Positions 8,300-17,145 of a DNA stretch of 64,000 nucleotides are shown here, piece after piece. Both the position numbers and the translations under genes were made by a program. Location: NCBI GenBank assembly GCA_965238125.1, contig OZ250179.1:868001-932000 (forward strand). Direction: 5' to 3'. This DNA is from UBA6623 sp965238125. Its GTDB lineage: Bacteria > Acidobacteriota > Terriglobia > Bryobacterales > UBA6623. Every line of letters begins with the position of its first letter. Position 1 is the first letter of the stretch. Below the pieces are notes generated by a model. The model worked only from the letters and a program-made list of their open reading frames with translations, did no database searches and was not told where the DNA came from.

Positions 8300-8545
8300 T
8301 ACCTGTTGGCCGGGTTGCATCGGGCGATTGCTCCTACGCCCCATCCGGGGCTTGTCGTGATTTTCGGCGGGGACCCCCGGGCTGAAGCCCGGGGCTATGG
8401 CTCCCGTCGCCGCTCCGCGGCTGCCTCGGTTTGTGATTTCAGGGTCTCTACCGTAATCCGTCGTACGCTTGAAAGAGGATTTTCGGAGGAGTCACCCGAT
8501 TTTCGACGTCCATCCACGTTAGAAATAGAGTAGTTCGACGAGCGA
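8300..8545. repeat. Intergenic repeat R3 with paired palindromes
   Basis: CGATTGCTCCTACGCCCC leads into a CCCCGGGCTGAAGCCCGGGG hairpin, then CTATGGCTCC and a GCCGCTCCGCGGC palindrome, and ends with GGATTTTCGGAGGAGTC. The block at 25349-25510 has the same architecture, with CGATTGTTTCTACGCCCC, CCACGGCTGAAGCCGTGG and GGCTCCTACGGAGCC. Between lpxD and the pseudouridine synthase (7909-8623) I see only these repeats and no gene. Confidence 0.7.
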
Positions 8546-8623
8546 AAATCGGGTGGCTGCACCCTTTTTTCGCGTAGTCGGATTTGCGCCACGGGCTGCC
8601 GGCGCGCCATAGTACGCAACAAC

Positions 8624-9436
8624 ATGCGGGAACGTCTTCAAAAGATCATTGCTCACGCCGGAATCGCCTCTCGCCGCGCTGCCGAGGAACTGATTCTCCA
8701 AGGCCGCGTGCGCGTCAACGGGGCCGTGATCTTCGAGTTGGGCACGAAGGCCGACGCCGCAAGCGACCACATCAAGGTCGACGGCAAGTTGCTCCGCCCC
8801 AACGATCAGCCGCCGCTCTATTTGATGCTCCACAAGCCGAGGAGCTGCATGACGACGCGTCATGATCCCGAGGGGCGCCCCACCGTGATGGACTTGCTCA
8901 AGCGCCTTCGATCGAGGGTTTACCCGGTCGGCCGGCTTGACTACCACAGCGAAGGCTTGCTGCTGTTTACCAACGACGGCGATTTCGCGGAGCGCATTCT
9001 TGCGGCCAAGAGCGAGGTTCCCAAGACGTATCACCTCAAGGTCAAGGGGCATCCGACCGAGGAGGATCTTCAGAAGTTGCGTGAAGGCGTCAAGCTTGAC
9101 GGTCGGCCGACGGCGCCGGCCAAGGTTCGGCTGGTGCGTCAAGCCGCCAATCCGTGGTACGAAGTCACGCTGATCGAAGGGCGCAACAACCAGATCCGGC
9201 GGATGTTTCAGAAGCGCGGCTTTTTGGTGGAAAAGCTGAAACGGGTTAAGATCGGTGCGTTGGCCTTGGGGAAGCTGCCGGCGGGCGAGTTTCGTCACCT
9301 GAAGCCCGAGGAAGTGGCGAAAATGCTGCGACGGCCGAAAGAAGCGAGACCATCGAAGGAGTCGACGAAAGACCCGAAAAGAAAAGCGCGACCTTCGCGC
9401 GGCCGATCGACGCCGTCGAAACGACGCCGCGCGTAG
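8624..9436 (+). CDS. rluB: rRNA pseudouridine synthase of the RsuA/RluB group
   Basis: An S4 RNA-binding domain (ERLQKIIAHAGIASRRAAEE) is followed by the catalytic domain, with active-site Asp in YPVGRLDYHSEGLLLFTNDG and the conserved EGRNNQIRRMF. The enzyme isomerises a specific uridine in 23S rRNA (or 16S if RsuA-like). A basic Lys/Arg/Ser tail of about 40 residues follows the catalytic domain, a common extension that may bind RNA. The 270-residue length is normal. The ATG at 8624 begins MRERLQKI; no strong ribosome site is seen. Confidence 0.9.
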   Translation: MRERLQKIIAHAGIASRRAAEELILQGRVRVNGAVIFELGTKADAASDHIKVDGKLLRPNDQPPLYLMLHKPRSCMTTRHDPEGRPTVMDLLKRLRSRVYPVGRLDYHSEGLLLFTNDGDFAERILAAKSEVPKTYHLKVKGHPTEEDLQKLREGVKLDGRPTAPAKVRLVRQAANPWYEVTLIEGRNNQIRRMFQKRGFLVEKLKRVKIGALALGKLPAGEFRHLKPEEVAKMLRRPKEARPSKESTKDPKRKARPSRGRSTPSKRRRA

Positions 9437-9502
9437 AGGCGAAACGGCTGTCGGGCGGTACTCGGACGAGGCGCGTGCCTCTCGCGATCCCGCCTTCACA
9501 CC

Positions 9503-9907
9503 ATGCTCGATGACACCCGAATCGCCGAACTGCTCAAGAACTCGAGGACCATTGCCGTCGTCGGCCTGTCCGACAAACCCTGGCGCCCGAGCTTCGGCGT
9601 GACGCAATACATGGCGAGCCGGGGGTACGAGATGATCCCGGTCAATCCCGAGATTGCCGGGTCTTTGGGGAAAGCGTCCTACGCGAGCCTCGATGACGTG
9701 CCGGGTCCGATCGACATCGTGAATATCTTCCGGCGCTCTGAATTTGTCGGTCCCATCGTGGACCGGGCCATTGCCTTGGGCGCGAAGTGCATCTGGATGC
9801 AGGAGGGTGTTCGCGACGACAAAGCCGCCGAACGCGCGCGGGCGGCCGGTATTTCGGTCATCCAAGACCGCTGCATTTTGAAATACCACCAGCGATTGCT
9901 CGGTTGA
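9503..9907 (+). CDS. CoA-binding domain protein (YccU-like)
   Basis: A 134-residue Rossmann-fold protein. The start is TIAVVGLSDKPWRPSFGVTQ, with YEMIPVNPEI, VDRAIALGAKCIWMQEGV and a CILKYHQRL ending. This is the CoA_binding_2 family, which resembles the nucleotide-binding half of succinyl-CoA synthetase. The biochemical role is not established. It follows the pseudouridine synthase by 66 bases on the same strand. Confidence 0.85.
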   Translation: MLDDTRIAELLKNSRTIAVVGLSDKPWRPSFGVTQYMASRGYEMIPVNPEIAGSLGKASYASLDDVPGPIDIVNIFRRSEFVGPIVDRAIALGAKCIWMQEGVRDDKAAERARAAGISVIQDRCILKYHQRLLG

Positions 9908-10038
9908 CCACTCCGAAAAATACTCCCCGGTTGGTTGTAGCGGTTATTTCCGGGCCGCGCTACAATGCCTACGGTCCCAGACCTATTCGACGGCGCCGGC
10001 TTGCGGTTAACGGGTCGGGCGGCGCCAAGGAGGGCATT

Positions 10039-11547
10039 GTGTGGATCAAACAAAAATATCTCAAACATCTCGCGAATGCCGAGAAAGCGGCTTACCGCTC
10101 GCCGATTCCAACCCAAATGGTTTCGAACGGCGAGTACATGCCGATGGCGCAGACCCGGCAGCAAAAAGAGGTCGAGGAGCGCATCAAAGCACTCGCCGAT
10201 GACTACGGAAAGAAGCTCGGGCTCAGCCGGCGTGATTTCCTTCGCACCGGCAGCGGCACTGCGGCCGCCTTCATGGCCATGAACAAGGTCTTCGGGACTT
10301 TGTTTGCCGTGGATGCCGCCGAAGCCGCCGACCCGGCCGCGGCCGAGGAACGCCGGGCGTCTCTCGCCGGCGAGTTTATCTTCGATGTCCAGACGCACCA
10401 CGTTCGCTCGAACTTTGACCGCGACGGTCTGCTGAACCTCACGGCTTGGGCGCAGGGACGGAACGAAAAGGGAATCCTCATCAATCCCGAGCTGGGTCGC
10501 GAACCCCACACGATCGATCGGCTCAAGTTCGACCACTACATCAAGGACATCTTCCTCGACAGCGACGTCAAGATCGCGATTCTCAGCGGCTTTACCTCGG
10601 AGACGCCGGAGCACATGGCGTTGACCACCGATGAAATCATCGAGAGCCGGACGCTCGTCAATGAACTGACCGGTTCGCAACGGCTGATGGGCCACGGGCT
10701 GTTTTGGCCCGGCAAGGACGGCAATCTCGAAGAGATGGAACGTGTCGCCAAGGATCTCAAGATCGACTCGTGGAAGGGCTACACGGTCGGCGACCCGGGT
10801 GAAGGCGAGTCGCAATATCCCTGGTTCATGGACGACGAGAAAGTCGCGTTCCCTTGTTGGGAACTGGCCGACAAGCTGGGTATTCGCAATGTTTGCATCC
10901 ACAAAGGGCTGATTCCTCCCGACTATGAGACTTTCACGAATTGGAAGTACGCCGGGGTCGACGATATCGCGGGGGCGGCCAAGGCTTTCCCGAACATCAA
11001 TTTCTTGATCTATCACTCCGCGCTGCGGCCGATGATGAGCCTGAACGCCGCCGAAGAGGAGTTCGAAAAGAACGGCTACATCCCGTGGGTGACCGATCTG
11101 GCCCGACTTCCCAAAGAACAGGGCGTCAAGAATGTCTATGCGGAAATCGGAACGACGTTTGCGTCCGCCGTCGTCACCCACCCCAGATTGGCGGCGGGAA
11201 TGATGGGGCAGTTGATTGAAGGCTTCGGGGCCGACCACGTGCTCTTCGGGACCGACTCGATCTGGTACGGCACGCCGCAGTGGCAGATCGAGGCGCTGCG
11301 GCGGCTGGAGATCCCCGAGGATCTTCAGAAGAAACACGGGTTTGCGCCGCTTGGCCCGGCAACGGGAGAGGTGAAACGGGCGCTATTCGGACTCAACAGC
11401 GCACGGGTTTTCGGCGTGGATGCGGACGCTCAACGAAATCCCATGCCCGCCGATTATAAGGACAAGCTGACGCGGATCAAGGCCGACTATCGCGAGATGG
11501 GCGGCAGGCCCGATAATACTTACTACGGCTGGGTGAACACAGGGTAG
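10039..11547 (+). CDS. Tat-exported amidohydrolase
   Basis: The frame is open from 9787, but AAGGAGG at 10027-10033 selects the GTG at 10039 (VWIKQKYLKHL), giving 502 residues. A twin-arginine signal lies about 60 residues in: SRRDFLRTGSGTAAAFMAMN. The enzyme part resembles the TIM-barrel amidohydrolase_2 family. Visible features are FDVQTHHVRSN (in the usual metal-His position), NVCIHKG, LIYHSALRP and HVLFGTDSIWYG (Asp of the GTD motif). Family members are hydrolases or decarboxylases; the substrate is unknown. The unusually long leader before the RR motif is odd. Confidence 0.82.
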   Translation: MWIKQKYLKHLANAEKAAYRSPIPTQMVSNGEYMPMAQTRQQKEVEERIKALADDYGKKLGLSRRDFLRTGSGTAAAFMAMNKVFGTLFAVDAAEAADPAAAEERRASLAGEFIFDVQTHHVRSNFDRDGLLNLTAWAQGRNEKGILINPELGREPHTIDRLKFDHYIKDIFLDSDVKIAILSGFTSETPEHMALTTDEIIESRTLVNELTGSQRLMGHGLFWPGKDGNLEEMERVAKDLKIDSWKGYTVGDPGEGESQYPWFMDDEKVAFPCWELADKLGIRNVCIHKGLIPPDYETFTNWKYAGVDDIAGAAKAFPNINFLIYHSALRPMMSLNAAEEEFEKNGYIPWVTDLARLPKEQGVKNVYAEIGTTFASAVVTHPRLAAGMMGQLIEGFGADHVLFGTDSIWYGTPQWQIEALRRLEIPEDLQKKHGFAPLGPATGEVKRALFGLNSARVFGVDADAQRNPMPADYKDKLTRIKADYREMGGRPDNTYYGWVNTG

Positions 11548-11745
11548 CCGGGCCGAATCGGACAGTGTTTCAGCGCCTTGCTTCGCGGCGGACACGGGGT
11601 TGGGATGGGTGCGGCTTCCGGCGGCAATGAAGCTGGCGGCCGGGCGAAATTCCGAGGGTTCCGCGAAAAAACATCCTCCTGTCGTTGCGTTTTGTCGCTG
11701 GGACGACAATAATATCCAGATACGCTTTCGAGAAGGATCTTGGGG

Positions 11746-12030
11746 ATGCCACGCACTGTATTCATGGGCAACTTGCCCAATTGGGTCACCGCCGACGAGA
11801 TCGAAGGCTGGTTGTCGAACGAAGAAATCCTCTTCGACGAAGTCAAGGTGATCCGAGATTTCGAGACGCAGGAATCAAAAGGCTACGCCTTTGTCGAGGC
11901 TGCTTCCGACGAGGACGTGAAGGCTTTGATCGCCCGCTTCAATCGCGCACCGCTGGATGACAAGGTGCTGCGAGTCAACGAAGCGCGTTCGAACGATCAA
12001 AACAGAGGCAAGCCGCGGCGGCGGCGCTAG
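11746..12030 (+). CDS. RRM RNA-binding protein
   Basis: A single RNA recognition motif: RNP2 is VFMGNLP near the N terminus and RNP1 is KGYAFVEA about 40 residues later. A short basic tail (NRGKPRRRR) follows. The ATG at 11746 is preferred to an in-frame TTG six bases earlier, since AAGGA sits about 9 bases upstream. Small RRM proteins of this type in bacteria bind RNA, and some are cold-induced. The stop lies 18 bases from the convergent sulfatase. Confidence 0.88.
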   Translation: MPRTVFMGNLPNWVTADEIEGWLSNEEILFDEVKVIRDFETQESKGYAFVEAASDEDVKALIARFNRAPLDDKVLRVNEARSNDQNRGKPRRRR

Positions 12031-12047
12031 CGCCGCCCAACGCAACT

Positions 12048-13514
12048 TCAGCCGCCCGCCGCTCGCCCCGCCGACCAGGTCGGTTCCATGCGCCCGCCTG
12101 TCTCGCGTAACACCTTTTCGATGCGGCCTTGATAATCCCGAACCAGGCCGAGATAAGGATGGTCCTTTTCTTCCAATCGCCGCACAAGCGGGCCTGCTTC
12201 GTTGCGGGTTCGCACGTCGGCGAGCAGGTTGTTCATCTGGTGGGGGTCGTCGCGGATGTCGTATAGCTCGTCGAGATCCCACAGCCCGTGGTAGTGCATA
12301 TAGCTGTACTGGTCGGTGCGGAGCCCGATGACGGTCGGGGTTTGCGGGAAGGCCCGTTCCCACATGTATTCGTAAACGAACTCCGTACGCCATTCCGGGG
12401 CGTCGCCTTGCAACAGCGGTAATAGCGAACGACCTTGCATGGTCGGGGGAGCGGTCGCGCCGGCGGCGTCCAACAGCGTCGGGCCGATGTCGAGATTGAG
12501 GGCCATGCCGTCGACCGCCCGGCCGCCCTCGAAAAGGTCCGGGCACTGGGCGAACATCGGCACGCGAATCGAGGGCTCATACATCGTTCGCTTATCGATC
12601 AGGCCGTGCTCGCCGTGCTGGAAGCCGTTGTCGCCCATGTAGACGAATAGCGTGTCGTTGAGCAGGCCCAGCTCTTCGAGCTCGTTGTAGACTTCGCCAA
12701 CGCTGTCGTCGAGGCCGCGGATGCATTCGCAATAGTCGATGTAAAAGTCGTCGAACTGATAGCGCTGATTGTAGAGCCCGTCGACGCCGTGCCACGATTG
12801 GCGCTGGCGGCGCACCCAGTCGGGCTTGCCGCGATAGTTTTCGTCGGTGTCGGCCATCGAGGCGGGGTAGGGGATTTTCTTGTCCCGATAGGAACCCTTG
12901 TAGCGGGGTGCCGGCGAAAAGTCGTCGTGGACGGCCTTGTGGGATAGGAAAAGCAGAAACGGGCGGTCCTTGTTGTCTCTTAGGAACTTCTTGGCCTCGC
13001 CGGTGAGGATGTCGGGGTTGTAGCCCTTGACCGTGCGGCGTTGGCCGTCGTAATTCAACTCGGGGTCGAAGTAGGTGCCTTGTCCGCGGAAGGAGATCCA
13101 GCGGTCGAAGCCCGGGCGCGGCTCGTCGGTCTCGCCGCCCATGTGCCATTTGCCGACGAACCCGGTGCGATAGCCCTGTTGTTGGAGCACCCGCGGAAAA
13201 GTCATCAAGTCGCGGTTGAGCGGGGTGCTGTTGTCGTTCACGTTGTGGGCGTGCATGTATTGCCCGCTGAGAATCGAGGCTCGGCTCGGTGAACACAGCG
13301 ACGTCGTGACGAAGGCGTTCTTGACGTGTACGCCTTGGTTGATGATGCGATCCATGTGGGGCGTTTCGAGAAAGGGATGCCCCATGGCGCCCAACATGTC
13401 GTAGCGGTGGTCGTCGCTCAGGATGAAGACGAGGTTGCGCCGACGGTTCTGGGCGCGCGCCGTCACGGCGGTGGCGGCCCCGGCCATGGTTTGGAGAAAA
13501 CTGTTTCGGGTCAT
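12048..13514 (-). CDS. Sulfatase (formylglycine type)
   Basis: A 488-residue enzyme of the alkaline-phosphatase superfamily. Metal-binding Asp residues are in LVFILSDDHRYDMLG. The formylglycine site is LCSPSRASILSGQ (C-x-P-x-R), so it needs a maturation enzyme encoded elsewhere. GKWHMGG and YMGDNGFQHGEHG supply other active-site residues. The start at 13514 (MTRNSFLQTMAGAATAVTA) gives a possible export leader, although only one basic residue precedes the hydrophobic part. Substrates are probably sulfated polysaccharides. The promoter should lie in 13515-13825, which it shares with the divergent AIM24 gene; no gene is seen there. Confidence 0.9.
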   Translation of the reverse strand: MTRNSFLQTMAGAATAVTARAQNRRRNLVFILSDDHRYDMLGAMGHPFLETPHMDRIINQGVHVKNAFVTTSLCSPSRASILSGQYMHAHNVNDNSTPLNRDLMTFPRVLQQQGYRTGFVGKWHMGGETDEPRPGFDRWISFRGQGTYFDPELNYDGQRRTVKGYNPDILTGEAKKFLRDNKDRPFLLFLSHKAVHDDFSPAPRYKGSYRDKKIPYPASMADTDENYRGKPDWVRRQRQSWHGVDGLYNQRYQFDDFYIDYCECIRGLDDSVGEVYNELEELGLLNDTLFVYMGDNGFQHGEHGLIDKRTMYEPSIRVPMFAQCPDLFEGGRAVDGMALNLDIGPTLLDAAGATAPPTMQGRSLLPLLQGDAPEWRTEFVYEYMWERAFPQTPTVIGLRTDQYSYMHYHGLWDLDELYDIRDDPHQMNNLLADVRTRNEAGPLVRRLEEKDHPYLGLVRDYQGRIEKVLRETGGRMEPTWSAGRAAGG

Positions 13515-13825
13515 GAAGATGAACGATATTCCTTCCGGCGGCCTCGTGGACTTCTCCACGCCCCGCAAGTCGATCCGCAAGAGTACCGGCGCCCGACATG
13601 GCGCGCGCCTCCAGGCGAGCCGTGTCGAGCTTTCGAGCCCGACATGTCCGCACCCGCGTCGCTTTCGCGCCCGGCCAAAGAAATATCCGAATTCACGGCA
13701 CAGTTATTCCGCGCACGCGGCCGTCGGGAACTTCCCACGGCCAATCTTCGTAACGATACAGTACAACGCAGCCGAGCACGCCGCTCAGGCGCTCGTTCAC
13801 CGGTGATGATATCCTAGCGCTAACG

Positions 13826-14701
13826 ATGCCATTTTGTACAAATTGCGGTTCCCAAACTGCCGACGACGCCGTATTCTGCAGCAACTGCGGCACGGCCTCT
13901 CGGGCCGACGCGGAACCGGCGGCGGCGCACGCGGCCCCTATTTTGCCGCTCGAATACCGCATCGAGGGCGATAATCTGCAGATCGTGCGGATTCAATTGA
14001 GAGCGGGCCAGGAGATCTTTGCCGAGGCGGGCAAGATGGTTTACAAGACCACGACCGTCGAATGGGAAACCGCGATGACGGGCAAGGGGTTGGGCGAAAA
14101 ACTCTTCGGGGCGTTGAAGCGCAAGTTGGCCGGGGAATCGCTGTTTATGACCCATTTCCGCGCTCCGTCGGGCGAAGGCGAAGTCGGGCTGGCGGGGGAT
14201 TTTCCGGGGCGGATTCAGCCGTTCGATCTCGCCGCGGGCAAGTCGATTTTGGTTCAACGCGACGGGTTTATCGCCGCCGAGATCAGCGTGAAGCTCGACA
14301 TTGCGTTTACGAAGCGTCTCGGGGCGGGCTTCTTTGGCGGCGAGGGCTTCATTCTCGAAAAGCTGACCGGCCCCGGCATGGCCTTCATTCACGGCGGGGG
14401 GGATTTCGTCGAGTTTAACCTGGGTCCGGGCGAGAAGATCCAGGTGGATACGGGATGCGTGGTGGCGTTCGAGGAGTCGGTGCATTACGACGTCCAGTTT
14501 GCCGGGGGGATCAAGACCGGGCTGTTCGGCGGCGAAGGGCTGTTTCTGGCGACGCTGCAGGGTCCCGGCAAGGCGGTCATTCAGACGATGACGTTGTCGA
14601 AGCTGCGCCGCGAGCTGGGCGGGGGATTGGGCGCGAAGTCTGGCGGCGGAGAAGCGCATGGTCTGGGGTCGCTAACGAACATGTTCCGCAGCAACGACTG
14701 A
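13826..14701 (+). CDS. AIM24 family protein with N-terminal zinc ribbon
   Basis: The first 25 residues form a two-CxxC zinc ribbon (MPFCTNCGSQTADDAVFCSN). After a linker comes the AIM24/TIGR00266 beta-helix domain. Typical segments are FAEAGKMVYKTT, EGEVGLAGDFPGRI, ILVQRDGFIAAE and VHYDVQFAGGIKTGLFGGEG. The domain resembles mitochondrial AIM24, but its bacterial function is unknown. The protein has 291 residues. Its 3' end is only 11 bases from the convergent STAND gene. Confidence 0.88.
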   Translation: MPFCTNCGSQTADDAVFCSNCGTASRADAEPAAAHAAPILPLEYRIEGDNLQIVRIQLRAGQEIFAEAGKMVYKTTTVEWETAMTGKGLGEKLFGALKRKLAGESLFMTHFRAPSGEGEVGLAGDFPGRIQPFDLAAGKSILVQRDGFIAAEISVKLDIAFTKRLGAGFFGGEGFILEKLTGPGMAFIHGGGDFVEFNLGPGEKIQVDTGCVVAFEESVHYDVQFAGGIKTGLFGGEGLFLATLQGPGKAVIQTMTLSKLRRELGGGLGAKSGGGEAHGLGSLTNMFRSND

Positions 14702-14712
14702 ACTGGGCGCAG

Positions 14713-17094
14713 CTAGTCGTCAGGAAGCGCGCCCCAGCCGGCGAGCATTTGGCGGGGCTTTTCGGCGTTGGGGTCTTCGATCTCTTCGAAAATCGCCAGG
14801 GCGGCCCGGGCATCAGCGATCGCCTCGTCGCGACGGCCTAATAGGTCAAGCGCCAGCGCGCGGTTGTGAAGAGCAAAGCCCTCGCTGCGCGGGTCGCCGG
14901 TCTCGCGGGCGATGGCGCGATACTGCTCGTGGTACTCGATGGCTTTGCGCGGCTCCCCTAAAGCACTATAAGCAGTGCCCAGGTTCCCCAGCGCCCTGCC
15001 CTCGTTGCTGCTGTCGCCGGTCTCGCGGGCGATGGCGAGACACTGCTCGTGGTACTCGATGGCTTTGCGCGGCTCCCCTAAATCGAGATAGACAACGCCT
15101 AGGTTCCCCAGCATCATACCCTCGCCGCTGCGGTCTCCCGTCTCGCGGGTGATGGCGCGATGCTGCTCGTAGTACTCGATGGCCTTGCGCGGCTCCTCTA
15201 AATCGCTGTAGGCGTTGCCCAGGTTCCCCAGCGCCGCGCCCTCGGCGCGGCGGTCGCCGGTCTCGCGAGCGATGGCGAGAACCTTCTCGAAGTACTCGAC
15301 TGCCTTGCGCGTCTCCCCTAATTCGCGATAGGCGACGCCCAGGTTCCCCAGGGCCCTGCCCTCGTGTTCTTGGTCCGCCAGCTTGTGGGCGGCTTGGGCG
15401 GCGGTTTCGAGCCAGGCGATTCGGCCGCGGGCGTGCTGCCGCAGGTGGAGGATATGCGCAGCACCAAGAGGATAGACCTGCGCCAACATAGCCGCCCTGT
15501 CATCCCTTTCGGCATGGGCGGCGGCCCAAGCCTGCCCGGCTTCGATGTGAGCCCGCTCCCTGTCGAAAACCCACAGCCCCTCCAGTACGCCCTCTTTGCC
15601 CTGGACGAAGCGGTCGTCGGCGGCGGTCGCGACCCACAAGAAATGCTCCGCATGACGCTTCGCGGCGGCGTATTCCTTGCCGTCGGATAAGCCTCCGCGG
15701 GCCAGTTCCTGAAAAAGGTCATGCAACCGAAATCGCTTTTCCTTCGTGTCGTAAAGAACCAGGTTACGGCCGACCAGAGCTTCCAACTCCTCGCCTTCGA
15801 GTTCCCCGACCGCCTTCCCGGAGACGTCAAGAAACGGCGCCGGGAACACGGCCAGCGAGCGCCATTTTTCGACCAACTCGGGTCGCTCGTGCCCGAGTGC
15901 CTCGACGCTTTCCGCTAAGACAACCATGACCTCGCGGCCCTGATAGCGCAAGTCCCCGCGGTCACGCTCGAGCTTCTCGAGGTAGGCCGCGGTCGAAAGA
16001 GCCCTCGCTCCGGCCAAGCGCTCGCCGGCCGCACGCAGTGCCAACGGCAGGTAGCCGCACAACTCTGCCAGGCGGGCGATTTCGTCGTCGGTCGCACGGT
16101 CCTCGCCGACATTCTTACGCAGCAGCTTCGCGGCCTGGGCTGGGGTGAGCTGATCGAGATCGACCGGTTCGACGCCAGGCAACGGGATCGACTGCCGCGA
16201 GGTCACCAGCAGCGCCGAGGGCGGCTTGGGGACGAGCGGGGCGACCTGGGCGCTGTCTTTCGCGTTGTCGGCCAAGATCAGCACGCGGCATTCGGAGAGC
16301 AGGCCTTGATAGAGCTCGACAAGATGCTGGTCGTTGTCGGGCAGTTGCTGATCCAGCGCGAGACGGAGCAGGACGTCGCGCATGGCCTCGGCAGGGGTGA
16401 CGGGTTCCGCGTCGAGCCCGCGCAGGTTGATCTGCACTTGTCCGTCGGGGTAGTGGTCGCGGACCTCGCGGGCTACGTAGTAAGCCAGCTCCGTCTTGCC
16501 CACGCCGCCTTGTCCACCGATGGCGCTGATGGCCGCGCCTTGTTGCTGTTTCAGTCGGGCCGTGATTCTCGCGATCTGGTCTTCACGGCCGACGAAGTCG
16601 TCGACGGGGTCGGGCAGTTGTAGGACGGTCGAGTGACTGCTCGGTTCGACAGGCGATTGCGCCCGGTCCCTCTCCGCGTTTAGCAATTCGTCCGGACCGG
16701 TTTTACTCTCACCGGGACGACCGAAAATCCGACTCCAAAAATAGAAACCGCGTTCTTCAACGTATTTCCGCGCTCCTGTAAAGCCCGCAACCAGGTAAAG
16801 GGATAGCACTACGACAACAAACGCAGTAATCCAGTAAGCCAAGAACGCGAGCGCTGTCCACAGAGGCTGATTCCCCGATACACCTATGTCAGGAAGCTCA
16901 ATCTTGATAGGGAGGGTGAAGGCTGGGCCAGAGTCGTTCCAATAGGCGAAAATCAACAGGACGAGCGCGCACACCATGAAGGCAGCGGCTGCGGTCATCA
17001 CGAGTTTTGACAGGCGCTTCCCGTATCCGCTGATCGCCTCACGCAGGGTCCCTTGCGTGAGAAGCAAATCAATTGTCATCAAATCATTTCCCAT
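14713..17094 (-). CDS. Membrane-anchored STAND ATPase (NB-ARC + TPR)
   Basis: The protein has 793 residues. Two transmembrane helices lie at about 31-52 and 80-104, with an extracytoplasmic loop of about 28 residues between them. The NB-ARC module begins at FVGREDQIARI (167). The P-loop is GGQGGVGKT (193-201), Walker B VLILADNAKD (271-280), sensor LLVTSR (295-300), and CGYLPLALRAAGERL is the GxP/ARC2 part. A winged-helix-like segment (FRLHDLFQELA) and a linker precede at least five TPR units of 40 residues. STAND proteins oligomerise when the repeat domain senses a ligand; here that could drive a membrane effector. It overlaps the end of the small membrane gene upstream. Regulation and ligand are unknown. 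Confidence 0.85.
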   Translation of the reverse strand: MGNDLMTIDLLLTQGTLREAISGYGKRLSKLVMTAAAAFMVCALVLLIFAYWNDSGPAFTLPIKIELPDIGVSGNQPLWTALAFLAYWITAFVVVVLSLYLVAGFTGARKYVEERGFYFWSRIFGRPGESKTGPDELLNAERDRAQSPVEPSSHSTVLQLPDPVDDFVGREDQIARITARLKQQQGAAISAIGGQGGVGKTELAYYVAREVRDHYPDGQVQINLRGLDAEPVTPAEAMRDVLLRLALDQQLPDNDQHLVELYQGLLSECRVLILADNAKDSAQVAPLVPKPPSALLVTSRQSIPLPGVEPVDLDQLTPAQAAKLLRKNVGEDRATDDEIARLAELCGYLPLALRAAGERLAGARALSTAAYLEKLERDRGDLRYQGREVMVVLAESVEALGHERPELVEKWRSLAVFPAPFLDVSGKAVGELEGEELEALVGRNLVLYDTKEKRFRLHDLFQELARGGLSDGKEYAAAKRHAEHFLWVATAADDRFVQGKEGVLEGLWVFDRERAHIEAGQAWAAAHAERDDRAAMLAQVYPLGAAHILHLRQHARGRIAWLETAAQAAHKLADQEHEGRALGNLGVAYRELGETRKAVEYFEKVLAIARETGDRRAEGAALGNLGNAYSDLEEPRKAIEYYEQHRAITRETGDRSGEGMMLGNLGVVYLDLGEPRKAIEYHEQCLAIARETGDSSNEGRALGNLGTAYSALGEPRKAIEYHEQYRAIARETGDPRSEGFALHNRALALDLLGRRDEAIADARAALAIFEEIEDPNAEKPRQMLAGWGALPDD
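14890..15370 (-). repeat. 120-bp near-identical tandem repeats encoding TPR units
   Basis: Four consecutive 120-bp units share long nearly identical stretches, for example the reverse complement of GGTACTCGATGGC and GCGGCTCC plus AGGTTCCCCAGC in each unit. The encoded consensus is LGNLGxAYxxLGEPRKAIEY. Such DNA-level identity indicates recent duplication or gene conversion within the sensor array of the STAND protein. Confidence 0.8.
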
Positions 17095-17145
17095 GCTTGT
17101 CCCTAGCGTCGCGAACCACGCGGGCGGCTTGGTGCCAAATGATTA

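Noticed and set aside
8043..8360. Frame with HPGLYSRRRFAAQ (also at 55308-55550)
   Set aside because: Produced by reading through intergenic repeat R2; the same peptide recurs only because the DNA repeat recurs.
14890..15370. Regular 120-bp repeats considered as a CRISPR-like array
   Set aside because: The repeats are coding, in frame, and give TPR motifs; there are no unique spacers.
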